A stretch of 64,000 bases of DNA. Source: Collybiopsis luxurians FD-317 M1 (taxonomy: Eukaryota; Basidiomycota; Agaricomycetes; Agaricales; Omphalotaceae). The stretch lies in assembly GCA_000827265.1 (NCBI GenBank), contig KN834753.1, positions 7,673 through 71,672 on the forward strand. The letters run 5' to 3'. Under the pieces are notes generated by a model that was not told where the DNA came from, made no database searches, and worked only from the letters and a program-made list of their open reading frames with translations. Position numbers and translations under genes: made by a program. Positions 21,315 to 32,103 of this stretch are shown one piece after another. Each line of letters starts with the position of its first letter. Position 1 is the stretch's first letter.

Positions 21315-22540
21315 TCAGACTTTGGCCGACAAGCCAGTATCCGGCAGGAGGCCTTCATCGGGAAGAATAGGCAGACTGATCTGTCCAGAGCCATTCATGA
21401 CTGACTCATGTCCGTGTCCTCGAGAATGATGATGCCGGTGCCTGTGACTGGACCGTCCCGTCTTCTCATCGGGTTTGGCGGACGTAACCCATGTCTCCGT
21501 AGCATTCCGCCTGAGATCTCGCGCCAACTCCTCGGGCAGAGAATGCAGAGGTAGAGGTGCATACATGACCAGTTCTTCGTCGTTCACAGAACGATCATTC
21601 TCACCGTTGGACCTCGGTGACAGGGGGAACGTCGAAACACCAGGTACCACGTGTGGAAGTAACAGCACTCGTTGGATAGATCGACTTCGAGAGTGTGTCA
21701 GGTGGGAGTTATTCGATACCGGTGAGCGCTGGGAATGGTAACGAGCAAGGTGGGAATAGTAGATTCCTACTGCCAGCAAAAAATGTAACTATAAAAAACG
21801 TGAAAGTGTGATTGATGAGTGTGTCGACAGCTGAGATCAAAACGCCACTTACTCGAGCGACGAGAACGATGAGCATGATGGCCAAGAAGATGAGTGAAGA
21901 CCTTCTAAACCATCGCTCACAGTTCTCTGAACTTAGACCGAGCTCTGCCAAATCCCGCATGAAGTCCGGGTGTTGGGACAATCCTTCACAGACACTGACA
22001 GAAAGTGTGGGTTGGAAAATACCATAGCCGATAATGAGCGTAATGAAGGCGCAGAAAGAAAAGTCTGCAATGGAATAGTCTCGATAAAACTTGACCAAGG
22101 AACGTTTACTCTGTTGCCACAGATAAGAAGAGTTGATTGAGATTATGGAAAAGGAAGACCAGGTCATATCGTACACACCTTGACAACACCAGCAAAGCCA
22201 ACTGCAGAAACGACAGAGGCAGCAGAAAAGTAAGCCAAAAAGAGGCCCCAAACCACCTGGAGACTGTCGAGTTTCCAACTGTCGTCTGATGATTCCCATT
22301 CAGAGGATTGTTCCCATTTGAGTGAGCTCCATGCCGCTAAGACTTGAAGAGCGATAGCGAGATTGGAAGTGGCCGCCAGAAAGGTGATGATGAACGACGC
22401 TGACCTGAATGGATATTTGGGCATTTTAGCAAGAAAGGGGACCAAGTCACAGCGGAAACCTCCTTGAGCAAGATGCTGGTAGGAAGGGAAGGAGGAATGG
22501 GTGTGAAAGGAACTGCTTACCTAGCTGGAAGTCGGGCCAT
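21315..22540 (-). CDS. Four-span membrane protein of unknown function
   Basis: Four exons join in phase. A tiny first exon encodes MARLPA and spans 22540-22521 (GTAAGC donor). The second starts SASFIITFLAA, the third starts SKRSLVKFYRDY, and the last runs from 21788 to 21315. The product is about 320 residues. Hydrophobic segments are FIITFLAATSNLAIALQVLA, VVWGLFLAYFSAASVVSAVG, FSFCAFITLIIGYGIF and IFLAIMLIVLVARLHFLLAV. A loop between segments 3 and 4 has two Cys (VCEGL and NCERW). The cytoplasm-type tail is about 150 residues, polar, and contains a His/Arg run (SSHRHRHHHSRGHGHE). The architecture resembles conserved but uncharacterised basidiomycete tetraspan proteins. No catalytic motif was seen. 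Confidence 0.72.
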
Positions 22541-23220
22541 GATGTGGTCAGAAAGAGAAAATCAAATAAAATGAGCTTACTCTTTGTTTTCCCGTTCATA
22601 AATATTCTGTCAGCAACCTCACGTCATCTCTCCGATCAACTTGCCTCCAAATCCCGATCCCCTTCCGCTCTTACCACTTCCGCTCCTCTCAAATCGCGCT
22701 CAAGACTCCTTCAGTTTAGTTTACAAATTTCACAAATAATAATACTAATATTTAGTATCGTATCCTCAACGAGGCCAGGTTCTACAACATGCAAATACGT
22801 GTACGTCGGAGTATGAATTCGACTATATAAACAACACCCCTCGAAACACTGTCAAACTTGATTCTCCTGACTCCACTTGTATACAACTAGCTTCAACTGC
22901 AAAGTGCGCTGAGAACTGTCATGTAATACGACGCCCATCAACTCGACCGCATACCACGCAAATCCGCTTAACCCGAGTCTTCCAAGTTTGGGAAGCTCGG
23001 GCGGCTAGCCACAACGACTGTATGACAGGAACCCGCTTTTGGACCAGGAAAACCCGGCTACAGTGGCTCATCATTGATAACATATATGTAGAAATAGTCA
23101 CTCCGGAGAACTTCGGGCTTAGAATAGCCTCATACCATTTAGTGGGCCGACTCGTATGTACACAAGGTGTAGTAAGCACAAAAAAAAGCCACATAAATCA
23201 TCAGGACTCAAATTTCAGCA
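22541..23220. other. Gene-free stretch with an isolated TATA-like box
   Basis: This is the upstream flank of the tetraspan gene. A TATATAAAC at about 22825 is followed by a C/T-rich stretch, but no gene starts within reach. Confidence 0.45.
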
Positions 23221-23224
23221 GTCA

Positions 23225-25315
23225 AATCGAATCCAGTGCCAATTCAAGCTAATCAAGTCTTCAACCGAAGAAGAATTTGCAGTGCACCGATCAGTTTCCA
23301 TTCCGTGACTACTGTGGGCCGACTGTGGGCGTGCTTCAGGCCTTGAGGGAGGCTTGAGGTTTCACGGAACCGGAGGGTCGTAACAGCCGCGCAGAAGCGC
23401 AAGGTAATGAAAGTAGTGGTTTGTCAGATAGAGTGTGTAATTTAGTATAACAGCCTAAAAAACTTGAAGATTGAAGAACAACCGAGCAGAATACCCGATA
23501 CATAGCGCATACGTTGCCTTACGAGTTCGGTTATAGCTTGAACATTCCCCAGTTGCATGACCGTAGTACCGTGCCGTGAGCTATCGGTTTGAGTAAATCG
23601 AAGAATGAACATCCGAAGCGGCACAAACATTACCTTAATTACGAGCGCTTTTCTAGATCGAAAAAGATTCACTTCCCTGCACTTGATATTATTGATAATC
23701 GACTTTTTGTTTTTGCCGCCCAAAACCACAGAAAAGGGAACCAATAGATATGAAAAGAATAGATGGCCACGTCACTGCACAGGACGCTAGTTTTAGTTGA
23801 TGGATTGACTACGTCAAGTGTGTACCAGTTGAGTCCGAGAATGATACAGCAGACTACGTCCGACAGTCAACTGGAACCAAGTGCCACTTGACAAATCCAA
23901 GGTAATGGTCATTATAAGTTTTCGAACGAGGAAGAGTTCGCAGTGCACCAATCAGCCAGTTAAATTCCCTTTCAAGACTCGCTCTACCAACTAGCGTGCT
24001 TGAGGCAAACGTAAGGTCTTGGAGCTTGAGGTTTCACCAAGCCGAAGGATCGCAGCAGCCGCGCGGAAGCGCAAAGTAATAAAAGTGGCAGAACAAGTCG
24101 TGCGGCACCGCTGTGGATAGTATTGTACGTCAATAAGAGTCCGTCTGCTATACCAAGCTGCGTGTGTCTTTTAATGTCAAAAACGCAGCGACGGCGACGG
24201 CGAGGGTACAGGAAGGGGGGGGGAGGGGGGGGCGGATCACTACGAGCTCCAGATCCACCACCACCATTAATTTCTCTGAAAGAACATGAAGAGCAAAGGC
24301 CATAGCATGTCGTATTTTGGTGATATAGCCGAAAATAAAAAAAAGATCGAACCAGAACACCCGAAGAATTTTCCGAGTTTTTTTTTTATAACTTGAAGTA
24401 CTAGTAGCATGACCATAGTACCGTGTCGTGAGCTGTCAGTTTAAGTACATCCGCAAGGAAAGAAAATCGAATCTAAAGTAGCACAAACATTACCTTACTA
24501 GCTCTTTTTTCTGAATCGAAAAAGTTTCACCTCTCGGCATTGCCGATAATCAACTTTTGTTTTAGTCTCGCAAACCTACGGAAAAGGGAACCGAGTAGAT
24601 GGCCACGTCACTGCGCCCGGCGCTGGATTGGGTTGATGGGTTGACTGCGCCAAGAGTGTTCTATACAGGTTGAACCCGAGAATAGATACAGCAGGCTACG
24701 TCCAACAGTCAACTCGAGTCGAGCGGCACTTGAGCAAATCCAAGGCAATCATTAGAAGTCCTTGAATGAGGAAGCGTTTGCAGTGCACTGATTGGCCAGT
24801 TGAATTCCTTTTCAAGACTACCAACTAGGCGTGCTTGAGGCCAACTTGAGTTCCTGAAGCTTGAGAATTCACCAAGCCGGACGGTCGCAACAGCCGTAGG
24901 GAAGCGAAGGCCAAGATGTGTGGCGACGACGTCTCAGGAGCGCCGGTGGAGAGTACATAAGAGCTCACTTGCTCCACCAATTTGCCTGTCTTTTAATGTC
25001 AAAACGATGACGACAGTCAGGGGGAAAGAAGAGGGAGCGATCTCTCGTACTTCGTCGACTCCAGTTAAGGCGTGAAGGCCACACACTGTTCTGGGAGTTG
25101 TCCTGAGTGACAAAGTGAATACAGTCAGAAAAGAAAAATAGCCGACACAGCACAAACGAGTTACTTTCGCAGCTTGAAGATTTATTATCAGCGATAATCA
25201 ATTTTTTGTTTTTGCCTCGCAAAACCAGAGGAAAGGAACCAATGGTCATGAGAGAGTACCTGGCCACGTCACTGCGGCGGACTGCGCCAAGTTGAAAACC
25301 GAGAATGATCCAGCG
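23225..25315. repeat. Tandem array of about three diverged non-coding repeats
   Basis: Three units of roughly 660-840 bp share ordered blocks. GCAGTGCAC occurs at about 23279, 23940 and 24780. GCGTGCTTGAGGC followed by CTTGAGGTTTCACC is followed by CAGCCGCGC-GAAGCGCAA. CGTGCCGTGAGCT and GCACAAACATTACCTTA come next, then AAAAGGGAACC, then TGGCCACGTCACTGC at about 23765, 24600 and 25260. Differing indels explain the unequal spacing, and the third unit has lost its middle. The blocks contain no conserved open frame. A G-tract at 24210-24235 lies in unit 2. Confidence 0.75.
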
Positions 25316-26267
25316 GGCTCCAGCCCAAAATCTAGAGTAGTCCTTACGGGTATGCCACCGTCGGATGTATTTTGCATTTGAATAACTTTTGTTCATACGC
25401 GTATTACGCGTTCGTGGCGAGACGAAGGTGAAGAAGAAGGATGTTGACATGTTTCAAGCATTTCATTTCGTGCAGGTGACTTGCCATAGGTCAAACTCTA
25501 GGTTTTTTAACCTATACGTGTTCATTCATCTGGGCAGGGCCTACGACTATATGAGGCTTACGCCTATTCTCTCAAACATGCATATCAGTCAAATTATGAG
25601 TTACGAGTCCTACCATGTATTTGTTACCTGAACGGGAACTTGAAACCCGGATACTTGAACGAAGGAACCCATGGCAAGCCGACCCTGGAAACTAGAGTAA
25701 AGTACCTGGTATCTCTGCGGTACTTATCTGGCCCGACCTGGACTGAGGACTGACTAGGGAGAAGGAGATATGTATTAGCTGTATGTAGGGCTGTAGCGAT
25801 AGCCCAAGTTAGGCAGACATAAGTAGAGGGCGGGCGAGCGCAGCTCATTTGAGAAATCCGGGACCCAGGCCATTTGCAGGATCCTATTGGCCCTCGAAAC
25901 TGATTGGATGAGCCTGGTTCACATGTTTACCTTATTCGGTCCAGATCAGTCCACGCTAGCCAATGAGATTTGTCTGACTGAAGCGGTTATCGCAGCAACA
26001 GCCAAAAAAAAACAAGAGTACCTTGCGAGACAAGTAGATCTTTGAGGAAAAACTGAGTTGTAGATTTGGAGAAAACCTTGAAAACTAATCGAGAATTTGC
26101 AGTAAAAAAAAAGTAAACAAGCTGAATGATACGGAATATTTTAATGATGATGGATTGTTAATAAGTTGCAAATTTCATTCAAGTCGAGAACGAGTCGAGA
26201 CTTTTTCTTCCAACTTTACAAAACTCCGGGACTCCAATTCCTTTCTTTTTCTCATACCCCCATTTCA
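25316..26267. other. Gene-free stretch upstream of TPA1
   Basis: No gene was recognised. The last 100 bases form the promoter and 5' leader of the dioxygenase. An in-frame ATG at 26166 would add 34 residues to that protein. Confidence 0.5.
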
Positions 26268-28714
26268 ATGGCTCGCTCACATTCACGACCTTCGTCGCCA
26301 GAGCCTTCGACTTCCTCGATAAAGAGGATAAAGACCTCACATCCGACAACGACAGTACCAGACCCAACGTCCACTTTTGCTTCAGACGTCCTAGATCCTG
26401 CAAATGCCGCAAAATTACACAAATCATATCTCGGTAGCGAACCTTTTCACTATGCTGTCGTCGGCAAACTGTTCCAGGATGAATTGCTTCAAAAAGTAAA
26501 AGACGAGTGCTTAGAAGAACTCAGCTTTACAGAGAAGGAAACCGACATTTACAAGGTTCGCTACATTATTCGCTCCAGCTGTAAATATCGACGCTCAAAG
26601 CTTGTAGGTCAACCAAACAGGCGACCTGGCTTCGCTTAATTACCTCGATTCATCCCAATTATCACTTTTTCCTAATCTTCTAAAACTCCGCGATGCTCTG
26701 TATTCGCCCCAATTCAGAGCCTTTCTGCGATCAGTAACTGGATGTGGCCCTCTTTCTGGTATAAAACAAGATATGTCTGTCAATTCATACACCAAAGGCT
26801 GCCATCTTCTTAACCACGACGATGTCATTGGCACACGACGCGTCTCTTACATCCTCTACATGCCCCTTCCTCACTATCAACTCTGGCAAAGGGACTGGGG
26901 AGGCGCTCTCGAACTCTATCCTACTAGACCTGGTCCTGATGATATTCCAGAACCAGAATGCGTCCCGTCCAAAAGTATCCCTCCCAGCTGGAACCAGTTC
27001 ATCTTTTTCGAGGTCCAACCAGGTCGGAGTTTCCATTCGGTCGAAGAAGTTGTCGTTGGCGGCGGCGGCGAAGATGGCAGGGAACGGCTGAGCATTAGTG
27101 GATGGTTCCATGCTGCACAAGAGGACGAAGAAGGTTACGAACCAGCGGAGCAATCGGAAATGAAAAGCTCAAGAGAGCAATTGGTAAGTTTAATTCATTT
27201 TCATTCTTCTTTTTAACATTCATTAACGCCTTCGCGGCTGGCCAGACGAATACTCAGACCGACTTTAAATCATACCAATCATCAAATTCTTCCACTGATG
27301 AACCTCCACTACCGGACGCTGAACTCTCCGAGGAGCATCTGACTTTTCTCAGCGAGTTTATCAACCCGGCCTACCTCCAGATGCGTACCATGAAATCACT
27401 AGCTTCCCGTTTTGTGGAAGAGTCATCATTGGAACTTCACTCGTTCCTAGCGAGCTCGCTTGCAGAAGCGCTCGAGCCCCGGCTAAAGGATCTAGATGCC
27501 CAGGACGGCCTAGGCCCAGATCGAACCGGTAAAGTACCCCCGCATTGTGCCGGTGTAGACGCGCCCGTGCCCGACGTTGTATCCCCCGACGATGACATCG
27601 CAATTGATAACATTCCTAATACACCCCTCTCTCTCAGTGGCGCTCTTTCCGCCAATGGAATCATTCTTCCTGCCGCAGTCGTCCCCGCGTCTCCACCCGT
27701 ATCAAAACCCCCCAGCGCCTGGACCCTCAAAGGTCCTCCGCACAAATGGCGCTATTGTACCCTCCTCCCTCCCTCCCCCTCCGCTCCCGCAGTTTCGATC
27801 GCCCCGATATCCGCGCACCCGAATCCCTCAGAGATCCTCCGCAAGCTGCAGGACGAGTTGTTCCCTTCGCAGGCTTTCCGGGCATGGCTGTCTATCATCT
27901 CGCACCTGTTGCCGTTGAGACATTTCGTGGAGGCGAGGAGGTTTAGACCTGGGCTTGATTATACGTTGGCTACGAGTGAAGAGAATGAGGCGAGGTTGGA
28001 TGTTGTTCTTGGGTTGACGCCGGAGGTTAGGGATGAGGAGGATGAGCATGAATCTGGTGGTGGGAGGGGGAGGTTGGAATATAGACCGCCTGTTGCTAGA
28101 GGTTGGAGTGCAGCTGAATGGGGCGGTTGGGAGGTTTGTTTGTTTTTGGCGGTTTGTGATGCGATCCTTTGCTGATCTCGGTTTTTTTTTCCTTCTAGTG
28201 TTACATGGCACCTCATAATGAAGAAGATGACCCCGCGGTCTATCGGGCTGGAACGTATAAAAAATCTGATGTTTTGCAAAACGGAGGGAAGAAGGCGACC
28301 AATGGTACCGCTGAGGGTCACAAAAACAAGGAGGCCTCTTCCTCCTCCCCTGCCGCTACTAACGGGGTCAACGGCACGAACGGACATGGACCTGCATCTT
28401 CCAATGGCCACGGAAACGGACATGGGAATGGGAACGGGAATGGGAAGCACAAACGCTCAAGCCAAAGTCCGTCGTCAAGTCCAAGATCAGACGGTGTCGA
28501 TCCTGAGGACGGCATGGAAGTCGACGAGGGAGAAGAAGATAGCACGCTCCTCACTGTCCAGCCTGGATTCAACCGTCTGCTCCTTGTCTTGCGCGACGAA
28601 AGGGTGATGCGGTTTGTCAAGTACGTTTCTGCGGCTGCTGAGGGGTCGAGATGGGATGTGTGTGCGGAGTTTGAGGTTGGGATGGTGCAGGAGGATAATG
28701 AGGATGATGAGTGA
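26268..28714 (+). CDS. TPA1: Tpa1/Ofd1-type prolyl dihydroxylase
   Basis: This is a 2-oxoglutarate/Fe(II) dioxygenase of the OGFOD1/Ofd1/Tpa1 family, which hydroxylates a proline of ribosomal protein uS12 and links oxygen to translation or SREBP control in other fungi. The start is at 26268 (MARSHSRPSSPEP). Introns follow TDIYK, SSREQL and AEWGGWE. The catalytic domain shows CHLLNHDDVIGTRRVSYIL with the HxD iron ligands, LWQRDWGGALELY, and the distal His and Arg in FFEVQPGRSFHSVEEV and RLSISGWFH. The C-terminal degenerate dioxygenase domain follows (LSEEHLTFLSEFINPAYLQ, WTLKGPPHKWRYCTL, LFPSQAFRAWLSIISHLLP, CYMAPHNEEDD). It contains a Ser/Asn/Gly-rich insert before LLLVLRDERVMRFVKYVSAA. The length of about 750 residues is long because of inserts. 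Fragments of its 3' end recur at about 35.1 and 37.7-38.1 kb. Confidence 0.92.
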
Positions 28715-29293
28715 TGGGTGGGTGGAGGCTGGCTGATTCATGAAAAAAAAAAGTTATTTGAAGGTCCGGACGATGTTATCGGTGTTGGCTTTTGAATGAG
28801 CTCTGGATCTTCTGTCTCACGATGTCAGTACTTGCTTGCTTGGTCATAGTTATCCTTTGCACTGAGAGTCTTGCTCAACGTTCCTTTGTATATGCCGAGC
28901 TATATTAGCCGTATTATTACAGTAGTAGTAGTTGTTTGATTTACTTTTTTGTTTACCCAGTAACCCAGTAATAAAGATGTGATACTTTGAAGATGCCTCT
29001 CGTTTCGGGAGAGGTATGAGGAACTAGGCCAACCCTGGGCTCTGGTTCTAGAGAGGAGAGATTATTACTTAGTGCCTGGGTATGCGATGTATTATTCTAG
29101 GTTGCTGGTTGTCTCTCCTATGACGCATGATGCGTGAAGCTCGTCGCAATTTGGAGCGCGAAACAAGACGGGAAAGCTTGTGTTATCGGCGGGCATCTGG
29201 GCCATTTGGAGGTATTCTCTATTCAAGAACTAGCATGGCGAAAGATCTTAAAAAAGGCTTTTGTGGACTGCTCAGCGTGGCTTATCGCTCGGT
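28715..29293. other. 3' flank of TPA1
   Basis: No gene was recognised. The part up to about 29115 (words such as TCTGGTTCTAGAGAGGAGA and GTGCCTGGGTATGC) recurs in degraded form at 37990-38130 behind the third kinase. The segment therefore belongs to the duplicated unit. Confidence 0.55.
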
Positions 29294-29340
29294 GGGCGTC
29301 TAATCATTCCGGCGTCTTCTTTCCAAACTTCGACGCGCTC
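29294..29340 (+). promoter_or_regulatory. Conserved upstream block of FunK1 copy A
   Basis: A 47-bp block beginning GGGCGTCTAATCATTCCGG and ending AACTTCGACGCGCTC lies 47 bp before the ATG. It recurs upstream of the other two kinase copies at nearly identical sequence, while surrounding DNA differs more. It could be a core promoter/start region or simply recent duplication. Confidence 0.45.
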
Positions 29341-29386
29341 CCGCCACCCCCTCTCCATGTCAACAAGTTGAGCAACACGCACAAAG

Positions 29387-31565
29387 ATGGCGCAGGATAA
29401 AGCCGGAGATACGCATGGTCACGCTCGCACGAGCTCCATTCACCCCTTAACATCGACTGCCGAAGAACATGACTCTGCCTTTGTCGCTGCTGCAAACGAA
29501 ATGGCAGGCAAATATTTCGGCCCCATCTCGACCAACGAATTCCTCGACTACTATCTCCCTACGAATAATGACATGCCTCAAATTCCTGAATTTTGTACCA
29601 CAAACTTTGCTGCTATTTCCGGGAAGAGATCGGAAACTGAGATGTACATTGTGATGGTAAGTGACCGTATAATCGTAGTACAACGAGAGCTGATGATGCC
29701 CTAGATCTCCGCCCTCAAACCCTTCTGTCAGGATATTGTTCTTCTCAATACATCGACTCACGAGGATCCCGATTCTGGTGTTTTCCTCGATCGATGCATC
29801 AAGCCAGATATCTCATTTTACGACAAAACCAACGCGCCTGCTTCCGGCGATAACCCTACCAGTGCTAAAACGATGTTGGGCTTTATAGAATTCAAAAATA
29901 GTCCAAATGACGAACCGTTTTCCATTAACGATACGCCTTTTGAACCAGACACTCCTACTGCCAGAGATACTCGCGGGCAGATCGCTCTATACAACACCTC
30001 CATCTCAGCGTCTCAGTTCCGCACACGTGTCTTCTCGGTCTTTGTAAATCAGTCGACATGCAGGCTCATGTGCGCTACTCGATGCGGTACCTTTGTCACC
30101 GAGAGCTTCAACTATACTCAGGACTCATCGCTTGCGACCCTCTTCTGGCGTCTGTCTCATTCCAGCGCTGAGACCCGTGGAATTGACACCACGTTTCACA
30201 GAGTTACAGAAGAGGACTTAGAGATAGCCAACGCACGTCAAACACTGCAGTTGGTGAACGGCGAGACACTATACAAGGTCTCTGTGGTCGACGAAGAATC
30301 CTTTAAGACATCATTTTACATTGTCTCTGATCCATTCACTGCCTCCCACTGCAGTCCCACTGGGCGCTGCAGCCGCTGTTTCCAAGCGTATGATCTACAA
30401 CGGAATAAGGTTGTCCTCTTGAAGGACAATTGGAGGATAGATGGCTTTGATCCAGAAGGCAAAACCTATCGGGTGTTGAACTCGAAAAACGTTAGGAATA
30501 TTCCCCAGCTGATCACCGCCGGAAACGTTTCGGGATCTCCAGGATGGACCTGCGGCAACGAACCGTTCTTGCAACAGCAGAAACGCGGAGTTCACCTTCA
30601 CTATCGCCTTGTACTTGATACCGTCGGTTACTCTCTCACCCATTTCACCTCTACTTGGCAGCTGGTCAATGCTATCTACGATGCTATCATCGGTGAGCCT
30701 TTCTATATAGTATTGTGTTGCTTTAAAAATCTAATATTTTATTGTTTTTGAGCTCACGGAGATGCCTTCACACTAGCTTCGCAGCTGCACAGGGATATTT
30801 CCGTTGGGAATATCATCATCACCGATGATGGTCGAGGAATGCTAATTGACTGGGAACTCTCAAAGCATTTAGAGCAGAAGGAGCCGAGATCATATGAGAG
30901 AACTGTGAGTGGTGGGAGCATGTCTCAATAACAGTGTATTTACTGAATACTGCATGAAGGGCACTTGGCAGTTCAAGTCTATCCGTCTGCTCGAAGCAAC
31001 CGCTGAAAAGCCGGTTGAGCATTCAGTAGGAGACGATCTGGAATCTTTTCTCTGGGTCCTATCTTGGGTTGTAGGTCGAAATGCTCCGAGTTCCATGACT
31101 GATGTTCATCGCGCCTTGTTTCTTCAAATGTTTGATCAACATTTGGAAGCTGGTTATGCGAAGAAGCTTCTTCTGCGAGGTGGCCCAACGAACATTGACG
31201 AACTGGAAATTAACACTATCCAGGTTTCAGACCTTCTCACTGACCTTTGGCTCAAATTCGCTGGGCGATATAGATGCCAGTCATTCCTTATCACGAAAAG
31301 AAAGTCGGAGAAGGAGGCTCATGAGTGGCTGCAGCAGTTAGAGACTCACGATTGGATGGTTGGTGAGCTGAGGGCAGCACTCGCTGATGACGGTTGGCGA
31401 AATCTTCGTGATGCTAGTGTTCCTCGTCAGGTCGTAATCATGAGAAGGACGCTCACAAAGAACCAGAAAAAGCGGAAATCAGCGATGAGCGAGTATCTTA
31501 GCGAGTCTGGTCTCATGCCGCTGCAAAAGAAATTGCGAACGGAGGGTGAGGTGTCCCAGGACTAG
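29387..31565 (+). CDS. FunK1 fungal-type protein kinase, copy A
   Basis: This is a serine/threonine-type kinase of the fungal-specific FunK1 family, expanded in Agaricomycetes. Introns follow TEMYIVM (GTAAGT), DAIIG (GTGAGC) and SYERT (GTGAGT). An N-terminal extension of about 230 residues (CIKPDISFYDK, TRGQIALYNTSISASQFRTR) precedes the kinase core. The core has VVLLKDNWR with the presumed ATP-binding Lys at 30422-30424, LHRDISVGNIII as catalytic loop, and GMLIDWELSKHL with DWE in place of DFG. It continues with the family-typical GTWQFKSIRLL and HSVGDDLESFLWVLSWV. A basic tail (KNQKKRKSAMSEY) follows. All reading frames are open and the splice signals intact, so this copy looks functional. 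It lies 670 bp after TPA1. Confidence 0.9.
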
Positions 31566-32012
31566 CCTGTCTATGATAGTAATAGTAATATTAATAATAT
31601 ACGTGACGCCGCCAGAAAGGATTTAAACAGAAGCAATTCGTCGGTTGAATGGTGAATACTGGAGAGAGGAATCGCTGATTTGCTCACTGCGTCACGGTGA
31701 TCTGCCTCTAAAAGAAATCTATTAATGTAATCTGAATTATTGTTCGATCTACTGCATAAATTATTCCCATCCAGTGTATAAGAATCGAACCACCACTGAT
31801 TATCAAATGGATTAAGGGAGGGAGTCGAGGGCGGGCTCAGTAAATTTGTTGATAACGAGACCTACGAAGTTAGGTTCGTTATGAGAGTTTGGAAGCAAAA
31901 TCCGGACGAAGTACCGTTCGGCGCTGAGCGAGCTTATCGCTCGGCTGGACGCTGATGCTCACAAGTAAGCATCTAAACTAGTATTAGTTTTGTTTTTATT
32001 GATTCAAACTTT
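31566..32012. other. Spacer between kinase copies A and B
   Basis: No gene was recognised. The last part (CTTATCGCTCGG) repeats the DNA upstream of copy A, but about 70 bp of unrelated sequence (31942-32010) is inserted before the conserved GGGCGTCTAATC block. Confidence 0.5.
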
Positions 32013-32060
32013 GGGCGTCTAATCATTCCGGCGTCTTCTTTCCAAACTTCGACGCGCTCG
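32013..32060 (+). promoter_or_regulatory. Conserved upstream block of FunK1 copy B
   Basis: This block is near-identical to that at 29294-29340 (GGGCGTCTAATCATTCCGG through ACTTCGACGCGCTCG). It lies 44 bp before the position of the lost start codon. Confidence 0.45.
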
Positions 32061-32103
32061 TCACCCCTTCTCCATGTCAATAAGTTGAACAACACCAACA
32101 AAG

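Noticed and set aside
22822..22900. TATATAAAC followed by a C/T-rich tract, looking like a plus-strand promoter
   Set aside because: No gene with supportable coding sequence follows on the plus strand.
24205..24240. G-rich tract that could form a quadruplex
   Set aside because: It is confined to one unit of the tandem array and not conserved in the other two, so a function is unlikely.
31780..31800. GGTTCGATTC on the minus strand, resembling a tRNA B box
   Set aside because: No paired arms, anticodon stem or acceptor stem could be folded around it.
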